Assembly: GCA_018817035.1 (NCBI GenBank)
Contig: JAHIUV010000006.1
Location: 1-11,074, forward strand
DNA: 11,074 bases
DNA from: Candidatus Omnitrophota bacterium
GTDB lineage: Bacteria > Omnitrophota > Gorgyraeia > Gorgyraeales > Gorgyraeaceae
Direction: 5' to 3'
Shown one piece after another: positions 1 to 5,291 of the stretch. The notes under the pieces were generated by a model. That model saw only the letters and a list, made by a program, of their open reading frames with translations, had not been told where the DNA came from and did not search any database. Made by a program: the position numbers and the translations under genes. Position 1 is the first letter of the stretch; the number at the start of each line of letters is the position of its first letter.

Positions 1-234
1 CAAACGTATGGATCTGTGCAAGGTGCGGTTTATCCTAATACATACACTGGAAGCTACAGCGGCACAACTCATGGCACAACCAATTACTCCGGAGGGCAGA
101 CATATACTTTCCGCAAGCCAAGCACACGCAATACGATAAAATGTTTCAAAGAAAAACCCGAAGGCCTTTCAGGGATTATTTATGATGCGGAGCAGTTAAG
201 AATTAATATGCGGAAGCAATATGGCATAAAGTAG
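1..234 (+). CDS. C-terminal part of a Tyr/Gly/Thr-rich protein, 5' end outside the window
   Basis: The frame is open from the first base, so the gene starts upstream; 77 codons and a TAG stop are visible. The first half is low-complexity and rich in Tyr, Gly, Thr and Ser (GTTHGTTNYSGGQTYTF). The last about 35 residues look folded and contain CFKEKPEGLSGIIYDAEQL. From memory, a similar tail occurs in small secreted or lipoprotein-like hypothetical proteins of Gram-negative bacteria, but the signal peptide region is not in view. No function can be given. The spacer after the stop has no clear terminator before the converging minus-strand gene. Confidence 0.6.
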   Translation, partial: QTYGSVQGAVYPNTYTGSYSGTTHGTTNYSGGQTYTFRKPSTRNTIKCFKEKPEGLSGIIYDAEQLRINMRKQYGIK

Positions 235-285
235 TCAAAAAGAAATGAAGTTAGTTTTAAGTATCATTTTTTCGATGAAGTCCGC

Positions 286-712
286 AGATTAAAGTTGAAG
301 ATTGTTTAATGTTTGTGATATGCTATTGGGGTTGGATAGGGATGTGATTCTGGAAAGTCGTTGAACAGATAAGCGGTGCAGGATTTTAGGATCATCACAA
401 TCCTTGAATTGTTCTATGAAAGCCGGTGGCAGGGTTTCCATGATTGCGATCAGCTTAGATATGCGTTTACGGTCAATATTTAGCTCCATAGCGGCAGAGC
501 GATAGGTTTGTCCGGGATGAATAGCCATATGGGCCTTGATATTGAGAGCTTGCTGGATGAGGTTTACCGGCGGTTTGCGTTTTCTTTGGGGTTTATCAGG
601 GAAAGGCAGGTCAAGTGAGACCTCAAGCCGGACTTTCTTGCGGTTATAAGATGTTATAAGTAGTTGAACCGTTTCAGGTTGTGAAACTCGACTCACGTCT
701 CGTTTCAGACCC
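286..712 (-). repeat. Direct repeat, left copy (full length)
   Basis: This segment and 2549-2759 lie in the same orientation. By eye they match at roughly 190 of 206 aligned bases, from AGATTAA at the left edge to TTTCAGACCC at the right edge. The left copy also holds about 216 bp that the right copy lacks (about 349-567). The segment is nearly co-extensive with the minus-strand helix-turn-helix gene. The two copies bracket the cargo genes at 741-2461, and recombination between them would remove the cargo. Confidence 0.85.
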
Positions 713-726
713 TTATTTGACGCCAA
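289..726 (-). CDS. Small helix-turn-helix protein of the recombinase-associated type
   Basis: A 145-residue basic protein if read from the TTG at 726. Neither that start nor the alternative GTG at 696 has a good ribosome site, so the N-terminus is uncertain. Residues 1-50 form a Lys/Arg-rich, beta-like region (SYNRKKVRLEVSLDLPFPDKPQRKRK). Residues about 54-126 hold a helical DNA-binding core with the likely helix-turn-helix SAAMELNIDRKRISKLIAI at 78-96, followed by LPPAFIEQF. This layout (RKPP, long helix, helix-turn-helix, LPP) resembles the small proteins encoded next to large serine recombinases; that link is recalled, not checked. No recombinase gene is in the window. The 3' end (ITSLSNPNSISQTLNNLQ) is kept in the right copy. 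Confidence 0.6.
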   Translation of the reverse strand: MASNKGLKRDVSRVSQPETVQLLITSYNRKKVRLEVSLDLPFPDKPQRKRKPPVNLIQQALNIKAHMAIHPGQTYRSAAMELNIDRKRISKLIAIMETLPPAFIEQFKDCDDPKILHRLSVQRLSRITSLSNPNSISQTLNNLQL

Positions 727-740
727 TGCGAACCAAACCT

Positions 741-995
741 ATGAGTAAAATACAAAAAGACTTAAAGGGCGAAGATATTATTCTTAATCTCAAGAAAATT
801 GTGATTTCTCCCTGTGATTCACGTTCCAGTTCTACATGCGGAGGCCCTGTTTATTTTGAGTTTGAATGTGACACCAAGGCTGGTTATATGGAGGATCCGG
901 ATATGACAGGGAAGATTAAGGTTTTGTCTGTGAAAAAAGAGAAGGGCTGTTATTTGCTCAAGGTTAAATTTAGGCGGAATAAGGATGTTGATTGA
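741..995 (+). CDS. Small Cys-containing protein of unknown function, first cargo gene
   Basis: 84 residues from the ATG at 741. An ATG at 726 and a GTG further up are in frame but would run into the direct repeat. No start has a clear Shine-Dalgarno site. The sequence looks beta-rich (VYFEFECDTKAG, GKIKVLSVKKEKGCYLLKVKF) with cysteines at 25, 33, 43 and 70 and a basic end. The closing strands faintly recall a small beta-barrel such as PilZ, but the PilZ RxxxR and (D/N)xSxxG motifs are absent, so no family is assigned. Its stop (993-995) lies 2 bp before the ATG of the DUF4062 gene, which suggests co-transcription and coupled translation. The gene begins within about 30 bp of the left repeat edge. 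Confidence 0.55.
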   Translation: MSKIQKDLKGEDIILNLKKIVISPCDSRSSSTCGGPVYFEFECDTKAGYMEDPDMTGKIKVLSVKKEKGCYLLKVKFRRNKDVD

Positions 996-997
996 TA

Positions 998-2461
998 ATG
1001 AAAAGATATAAAATATTTGTAAGCGGAGTACAAAAAGAATTGAAATTTGAGCGTCGGGCTGTCAAAGAATTTGTCCGCAAAGATGTTCTTTTGTCGGAGT
1101 ATTTTGATGTTTTCTTATTTGAGGAGGCTCCGGCGAAGAGTAAATCAGCGGAAAAAGCTTATATAGATGAAGTACAAAAAAGCGATATTTATATCGGCAT
1201 TCTTGGCCAGGAATATGGAGGCGCTGAAAAAGGAAAAATATCACCGACAGAGGCTGAGTTTTGTGAGGCTAAGGCTAAACATAAAGAAATTCTGATTTAT
1301 ATCAAAGGCCAAAACACAGTTGATAAGAAACGAGAACTTGGTGTGCAGAAACTCATAAAAGAAATCAGAAACCCGCAGGCAGGGTATAGCTATAGAAGGT
1401 TTAAAGATACGGGCGAACTAACCAATCTCGTTTATGAGAGTTTAATATCCTTTCTGAAAGAAAAAGGAGAAATCGGAAAAGCTGGGTTTGATCAGCGGAT
1501 ATGTGAAGGTGCCAAGTTATCCGATATTGATAAGACCAAAGTTAAATGGTTTCTGAAGGTTGCCCGGGCAAAACGAAGTTTTCCTCTTGGGTTAGATTCA
1601 TCAGTAAAAGACGTATTCACGCATTTAAAACTTATAAAAGACGGTAAACTCACAAACGCCGCAGTTCTTTTATTTGGGAAGAGCCCAAGAAAATTCTTTG
1701 ATCAGGCCAAGATTAAATGTGTTCAATTGCCCAGCACTGAAGTTGTGAAGCCGTTTTCTTCGTATCATATTTATGAGGAGGAAAATCTTTTTGAGCAGGT
1801 TGATAAGGCGGCAGCTTTCGTCTTGGACGCAATTAAATTTCCAGTTATTCAGCAGAAAAATACGGTACAGGTGGCGCGACCCCGGGAGATTCCTGATTTT
1901 GCTATTCACGAGGCTATTGTTAACGCCGTAGCGCACCGTGACTACAATACGACTTCTTCTGTTCAGGTAATGGTATTTCTTGATCGTGTTGAGATATGGA
2001 ATTCTGGTACACTTCCCGGTAGCCTGAAAGTTGAAGATCTGAAAAAGCCTCACTCTTCTCACCCGTCTAATCCGACATTAGCGACTGTTTTGTATTTTGG
2101 AAACTATATCCAGCAGGTGGGATCAGGTACAACAGAAATGGTCCGCCAGTGTAAGAAACATGGGCTTCCGGAGCCTGAGTTTGTTTCGGTGCGAAATCTT
2201 GAGTTTAAGACGATACTTGCGAGAGATATTTTTACAGAATCAAATTTAACTCAAATGGGTCTTAATGAACGCCAATTGAAAGCTATCAAGTTTGTTAAAG
2301 AAAAAAGCCAAATCACCAATAAAGACTATCGAGAAATAAACCATGTTTCCAAGCCTACGGCAACCAGGGACTTTGCTAAACTTGTTGAGATGAAGATTCT
2401 AAAACAAAAGGGCATAGTCGGGAAAGGTACGGTTTACATCCTAAAACCAATTGGCTCATAA
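998..2461 (+). CDS. DUF4062 + GHKL-type ATPase + winged-helix regulator
   Basis: 487 residues from the ATG at 998, with AAGG at 981-984 upstream; an in-frame TTG at 992 is less likely. Residues 1-105 match DUF4062, a TIR-like fold: KRYKIFVSGVQKEL, then SDIYIGILGQEYG and SPTEAEFCEA. Residues about 175-405 match the COG2865 'predicted transcriptional regulator' body (RecG-like HATPase_c_4): AAVLLFGKSP, HEAIVNAVAHRDY at 304-316 with the E/N pair of a GHKL N-box, NSG at 335-337 and GSGTTEM at 375-381. Residues about 420-483 form a winged helix (LNERQLKAI, ITNKDYREINHVSKPTATRD). In most relatives the N-terminal module is AlbA_2, so here DUF4062 replaces it. DUF4062 proteins are common in defence-like, hypervariable loci. 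A sensor with ATP-binding and DNA-binding parts is inferred; the trigger is unknown. Confidence 0.85.
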   Translation: MKRYKIFVSGVQKELKFERRAVKEFVRKDVLLSEYFDVFLFEEAPAKSKSAEKAYIDEVQKSDIYIGILGQEYGGAEKGKISPTEAEFCEAKAKHKEILIYIKGQNTVDKKRELGVQKLIKEIRNPQAGYSYRRFKDTGELTNLVYESLISFLKEKGEIGKAGFDQRICEGAKLSDIDKTKVKWFLKVARAKRSFPLGLDSSVKDVFTHLKLIKDGKLTNAAVLLFGKSPRKFFDQAKIKCVQLPSTEVVKPFSSYHIYEEENLFEQVDKAAAFVLDAIKFPVIQQKNTVQVARPREIPDFAIHEAIVNAVAHRDYNTTSSVQVMVFLDRVEIWNSGTLPGSLKVEDLKKPHSSHPSNPTLATVLYFGNYIQQVGSGTTEMVRQCKKHGLPEPEFVSVRNLEFKTILARDIFTESNLTQMGLNERQLKAIKFVKEKSQITNKDYREINHVSKPTATRDFAKLVEMKILKQKGIVGKGTVYILKPIGS

Positions 2462-2500
2462 ATGGCTCAATTGGCTCATAAATGGCTCAAAATTGGCTCA
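2451..2500 (+). repeat. Heptamer array across the stop codon (TGGCTCA x5)
   Basis: The 20-mer TTGGCTCATAAATGGCTCAA occurs twice exactly, at 2451-2470 and 2471-2490, followed by AATTGGCTCA. This gives five TGGCTCA heptamers starting at 2452, 2463, 2472, 2483 and 2494, that is at 11, 9, 11 and 11 bp steps, close to one DNA turn. The first heptamer encodes the last residues (GS) and the TAA stop of the DUF4062 gene. Even spacing on one helical face fits an iteron-like binding array. Slippage of the 20-mer is the simpler explanation of origin. Confidence 0.85.
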
Positions 2501-2548
2501 CGGTGGGATTTGAGAGGACAGCTAAGACTTTAGCAATAGGCGCTCAAT

Positions 2549-2759
2549 AGATTAAGGTTGGAGATTGTTCAGGGTTTGTGATATGCTGTTGGGGTTGGAT
2601 AGGGATGTGATCTTTGGCGGTTTACGCTTTCTTTGGGGTTTATCAGGGAAAGGCAGGTCAAGTGAGACCTCAAGCCGGACTCTCTTGCGGTTATAAGACG
2701 TCACAAGTAGTTGAATTGTTTGAGGTTGTGAAACTCGACTCACGTCTCGTTTCAGACCC
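2549..2759 (-). repeat. Direct repeat, right copy (with internal deletion)
   Basis: This is the second copy of the 286-712 segment, in the same orientation. It starts AGATTAAGGTTGG and ends at TTTCAGACCC. About 216 bp are missing between GATGTGAT and GGCGGTTTACG. Many of the differences from the left copy are transitions. Confidence 0.85.
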
Positions 2760-2785
2760 CAACATCTCCTGTCTCTATATGGCAC
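2552..2785 (-). pseudogene. Truncated copy of the helix-turn-helix gene
   Basis: Reads as a 77-residue frame from a GTG at 2785. GLKRDVSRVSQPQTIQLL and the basic RLEVSLDLPFPDKPQRKRKPP region match the left copy. Residues 54-126 of the left copy, the whole helix-turn-helix and LPP region, are replaced by one Lys before ITSLSNPNSISQTLNNLQ. The deletion is in frame (72 codons), so a short basic peptide could still be made, but it lacks the DNA-binding core. The first nine residues (MPYRDRRCW) lie outside the repeat and are unrelated to the left copy. I judge it a decayed duplicate. Confidence 0.7.
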
Positions 2786-2801
2786 AATGAGTTAGGACAC
2801 G

Positions 2802-2833
2802 TCTCCGACGGAGAAATCTGTCGGAGATTTTTT
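2802..2833 (+). terminator. Terminator-like hairpin with T run
   Basis: TCTCCGAC at 2802-2809 pairs perfectly with GTCGGAGA at 2820-2827, with a 10-nt loop, and six T follow at 2828-2833. It fits a Rho-independent terminator for plus-strand transcripts from the cargo genes. It may equally be the end of a lost mobile element, because GTCGGAGA recurs at 2871. Confidence 0.5.
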
Positions 2834-2895
2834 ATCTGTCGATATCTCTAGGACTTAGGGCGTTATTTTCGTCGGAGAATTTCGAAATATTTTAA

Positions 2896-3111
2896 AACAA
2901 GATCACCGTCGGTAAAGAAAGCAATATTGCGAGAGAATTTGAACGTATATGTTTTAAAAAAGACGTGGTAGTGGAAATAATAAATCCAAACGATTCGGAG
3001 TTGATCGATATTTATAAGAGAGTGTTTAAAACCGAAAAAATTACCGTCAAATATTCTTCGTTTGCGGATTATTGCGATAGTTTGATACCATGTGCCAAAA
3101 CATCTGGATGA
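2896..3111 (+). pseudogene. Gene remnant, C-terminal-like fragment of unknown protein
   Basis: A 71-codon open stretch with no ATG start near its 5' end, preceded by an in-frame TAA at 2893. It reads like real protein: NIAREFERICFKKDVVVEI, INPNDSELIDIYKRVF, then VKYSSFADYCDSLIP and a TGA at 3109-3111. The alternation 'VVVEIINPND' followed by amphipathic helices resembles the C-terminal end of SIR2-like or other Rossmann-type proteins ('..IINP..'), but this is only a guess. With no start, it is most likely the tail of a gene whose body was deleted. The XRE gene's promoter begins 20 bp after it. Confidence 0.4.
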
Positions 3112-3130
3112 CAGAGTACAAATGATAGCG

Positions 3131-3166
3131 GTTGACAAACGTAGTAAAAGGTGGTATATTGTCAAC
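3131..3166. promoter_or_regulatory. Inverted-repeat operator, probable autoregulatory site
   Basis: GTTGACA at 3131-3137 and TGTCAAC at 3160-3166 are perfect inverted repeats, 22 bp apart. One arm covers the -35 and the other overlaps the end of the -10 and the start point. The downstream gene begins with an XRE-type DNA-binding domain, so autorepression is the natural inference. Confidence 0.55.
3132..3160 (+). promoter_or_regulatory. Sigma70-like promoter of the XRE-ImmA/MazF operon
   Basis: A consensus -35 TTGACA (3132-3137), a 17-bp spacer, then TATATT (3155-3160). Transcription would start near 3167. This rules out the GTG at 3151 as the start codon and supports the ATG at 3184. Confidence 0.75.
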
Positions 3167-3183
3167 TGATGAGGGAAATGACC

Positions 3184-4356
3184 ATGTTAGCCCAAAAGAT
3201 CAAACAATTAAGACTGTCTCGAGGATGGACTTTGGATGAGCTGGTGGCCCGGATTGGCGGGGTTGTTACCAAGCAGGCCATCTCTAAGTATGAGTTAGGC
3301 CTTGATCAGCCCTCAGCCCCTGTATTAACTAAAATAGCAGGCGCGTTTAATCTAAAAACCATTCAATTGCTCTCCGAGCCAAAGTACAGGATCGAATTCG
3401 TTGCTTATAGAAAGAGATCAGCATTACGTAAAAAAGAGCAATCACGAATTGAAAACTTCGTCAAAGAACGGCTGGAAGAGCGATTGAAAGTCCAGAACTT
3501 AGTATGCCCAAATGTGACCTTGAATGTGCCGGTTCGAAAATTTAACATTAATAGATTGGACGAGGTTGAAAAGGCCGCTGACACGATACGCTCTGAATGG
3601 AGTTTAGGCAAAGATCAGATATCGAGCCTTACGGGTGTGCTGGAGAATAAACTGATTCACATCATAGAAGTTGACGCTAATGATAAATTTGATGGAATGG
3701 CGGCAGTAGCTTATGAGGATCATCATATTAAGGGAGTTGCCATTGTTGTAAGGAAAGGCACTCAGGGCGAAAGACAGCGGTTAAATTTGGCCCACGAATT
3801 AGGCCATTTAGTCTTAAAGATATCGCGATCTGTTGATGAGGAAAAGGCCGCGTTTCGTTTTGGAGCGGCATTCTTGGCGCCAAAAGAATGGATAATGCGC
3901 GAGGTTGGTGACAAGCGAACGGCAATTGATGTTCAAGAGTTGATTATTCTAAAGAAAAAATTCGGTTTGAGCCTTCAATCGATCTTGTATAGGTTGAAGG
4001 ATTTGGATATGATTTCCGGATCTTACTATATTCAATGGGTTAGATGCATCAGTAAGATGGGATGGAAGCGGCAGGAACCCAATCCTCTTCCTGTTGAAAA
4101 AGCCGAATGGTTAAAACAAAATGTGTATAAGGCTTTTGCTGAATCGCTTTTAAGCCAAGTTGATGCTGAAACGCTATTGGGTGAGAAAATTGATGATAAA
4201 ACTCCGCTTTCCTTGAAAAAAATACGCTCATTTATAAAGCTTCCTCTTGAAGAGAAGCGAAGGATCCTTGCCGAACAAGCGGAGAAAGCCGCTCCAGACT
4301 ATGAAAATGACAACGCCCGAGACGCTTGGCAGGCAGGAGACTTCCTTGAGCACTAA
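3184..4356 (+). CDS. XRE regulator + ImmA/IrrE metalloprotease + antitoxin-like tail
   Basis: 390 residues from the ATG at 3184, which has GAGGGA at 3171-3176 and lies just after the promoter. Residues 1-60 are an XRE helix-turn-helix (QKIKQLRLSRGWTLDELV, KQAISKYELG). Residues about 120-270 are an ImmA/IrrE (COG2856) Zn-protease: HELGH at 204-208, and E220 before KAAFRFGAAFLAP as the likely third ligand. The last 50 residues (SFIKLPLEEKRRILAEQ, then AWQAGDFLEH) resemble the C-terminal half of small MazE-like antitoxins, typically LPLEERRRLLAEQAE...YY...W...GD; this is recalled, not searched. The stop overlaps the MazF-like gene by 11 bp. I infer a self-contained antitoxin: DNA-bound repressor, toxin-binding tail, and a protease that could cut it under stress, as ImmA cuts ImmR. 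The XRE and protease calls are strong; the tail is moderate. Confidence 0.85.
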   Translation: MLAQKIKQLRLSRGWTLDELVARIGGVVTKQAISKYELGLDQPSAPVLTKIAGAFNLKTIQLLSEPKYRIEFVAYRKRSALRKKEQSRIENFVKERLEERLKVQNLVCPNVTLNVPVRKFNINRLDEVEKAADTIRSEWSLGKDQISSLTGVLENKLIHIIEVDANDKFDGMAAVAYEDHHIKGVAIVVRKGTQGERQRLNLAHELGHLVLKISRSVDEEKAAFRFGAAFLAPKEWIMREVGDKRTAIDVQELIILKKKFGLSLQSILYRLKDLDMISGSYYIQWVRCISKMGWKRQEPNPLPVEKAEWLKQNVYKAFAESLLSQVDAETLLGEKIDDKTPLSLKKIRSFIKLPLEEKRRILAEQAEKAAPDYENDNARDAWQAGDFLEH

Positions 4357-4708
4357 AATAAACATTCCTGTTCGAGGCGAAATCTGGGAATTAAAGCTTG
4401 ATCCTACGGTTGGCGCAGAGATTAGGAAGAACAGGCCGGTGCTGGTTATTAGCTCTGACGCAGCAGGTAAACTGCCGATTAAATTGGTGGCACCTATCAC
4501 TGAGTGGAAACAAGCATTTGCCGGTAATATTTGGCATGTGAAGATTGAACCGGACGCACAAAACAATCTTGGGAAGGCGTCCGCGGTTGATGTTTTGCAG
4601 GTTAGAGACGTTGATTATCAGCGATTCGTGGAATTGATCGGCAAAGCTTCCCCGCAGACACTCGAGGAAGTAGTCACTGCGTTGGCCGCCGTTGTCGAAT
4701 ATCAATAA
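4346..4708 (+). CDS. MazF/PemK-family mRNA interferase toxin
   Basis: 120 residues from a TTG at 4346, chosen because AGGAGA at 4335-4340 lies 5 nt upstream and because MazF proteins begin shortly before RGEIW. ATGs at 4301 and 4307 are in frame but lack a ribosome site. Family marks: RGEIWELKLDP at 10-20, then RKNRPVLVIS at 27-36, KLVAPIT, and SAVDVLQVRDVDYQRF near 90-105 (the usual 'D.(I/L)R..D..R' region). Family members are ribosome-independent endoribonucleases that cut mRNA at short sites. The start lies inside the end of the upstream gene, so its translation is probably coupled to the regulator/antitoxin. Length is normal for the family and no lesion is seen. Confidence 0.85.
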   Translation: MSTKINIPVRGEIWELKLDPTVGAEIRKNRPVLVISSDAAGKLPIKLVAPITEWKQAFAGNIWHVKIEPDAQNNLGKASAVDVLQVRDVDYQRFVELIGKASPQTLEEVVTALAAVVEYQ

Positions 4709-4838
4709 CATTTTGGTGCATTTACTTTGATAAGATAACAGACTATAAGGTGGCTGGTTCGGCAATTAGAGAGTTTCTAACCTGCTTGAGCCAGCGACCC
4801 CAGTAATATCGTTCTCCTCGCATAACGAGAGAGTTTAG

Positions 4839-4872
4839 AGGCTATTGATCGGATACGGTCGATAGCCTTTTT
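4839..4872 (+). terminator. Rho-independent terminator
   Basis: AGGCTATTGATC (4839-4850) pairs with GGTCGATAGCCT (4857-4868) around a 6-nt loop, with two G-U pairs, followed by T at 4868-4872. It lies 131 bp after the toxin stop and would end that operon. A smaller hairpin (TCTCCTCG / CGAGAGA, about 4813-4832) precedes it. The rest of 4873-4978 shows only a short palindrome, ATACCATTGGTAT at 4931-4943, and no gene. Confidence 0.7.
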
Positions 4873-4978
4873 CTGCCTGTATACAGAGAGTCTTTCTGAC
4901 GCGCAATATTTCTGGGCGGCTAAGAAGGAGATACCATTGGTATGGGCGCCAGGGTCCGAAAAATCTGGCCACTGATAT

Positions 4979-5165
4979 TGTAAAATAGTTTGCTGATTTT
5001 TGTATGACTGAGTTTTTATTGCTGTTCTCGACTCACGGAGTTTACCCTGAGCGTAGTCGAAGGGTTCGCTCGAACAATATTTTTCGAGCCTGCCCCGTAA
5101 CAAATCGAAGATTTGGTTCGGGACGAAGTCGAGAAGATATAAAGTCAGCAGGGTTCATTATGACA
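4979..5165. mobile_element. MITE-like dispersed element, copy A
   Basis: Shares its left end with copy B at 10893: TGTAAAATAGTTTGCTGA is identical over 18 bp. In both copies it is followed, after exactly 27 nt, by GTTCTCGACTCAC. Both also share TTCGCTCGAACAATATTTT and end in GTCAGCA..GTTC. The right end is the inverted complement of the left (TTTGCTGA / TCAGCA). Copy A carries two extra modules. One is CCCTGAGCGTAGTCGAAGGG at about 5044-5063, a dispersed repeat common in bacterial genomes. The other is a hairpin, CCCGTAACAAATC/GATTTGGTTCGGG (5094-5122). It has no coding capacity, so any mobility would depend on an outside transposase. Confidence 0.65.
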
Positions 5166-5202
5166 TCTGGCCGTTTTCTTGATGTTAATAGCTTAAAATC
5201 AG

Positions 5203-5211
5203 TGGTATAAT
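5203..5211 (+). promoter_or_regulatory. Extended -10 promoter candidate for the ABC-F gene
   Basis: TGGTATAAT gives a consensus -10 (5206-5211) with the extended TGn motif. The -35 is weak: TTGATG at 5179 has a spacer of 21, TTAATA at 5185 has 15. It is 80 bp before the start codon and outside element A. Confidence 0.45.
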
Positions 5212-5291
5212 AAACCGAAAATAAGATTTTTTCTCTTAAGAACTGGTACAACTTATAGGGGCAGGTCATTTAAAACAACCTTGGTTTAATT

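Noticed and set aside
2451..2500. CRISPR-like repeat array
   Set aside because: Units are 20 bp directly abutting with no variable spacers and no cas genes.
2521..2534. GCTAA/TTAGC hairpin as terminator of the DUF4062 gene
   Set aside because: The stem is only 5 bp and no T run follows; the hairpin at 2802-2833 is a better candidate.
687..2743. CTCGACTCAC shared by both direct repeats (687-696, 2734-2743) and by the MITE-like elements (5028 and 10941)
   Set aside because: A 10-base match without further similarity around it; in the direct repeats it lies in coding sequence, so a common origin is not supported.
2863..3165. 100-residue minus-strand frame
   Set aside because: It is the shadow of the plus-strand remnant at 2896-3111 and runs through the XRE promoter; the composition does not look protein-like.
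4931..4943. ATACCATTGGTAT as an attachment site
   Set aside because: Only one copy is present and there is no integrase or tRNA nearby; a 13-bp palindrome alone is not evidence.
4777..5210. Open frames on both strands reading PFDYAQGKLRE and YPERSRR
   Set aside because: These peptides are the usual artefacts of translating the dispersed CCCTGAGCGTAGTCGAAGGG repeat. They lie in element A, with no ribosome site.
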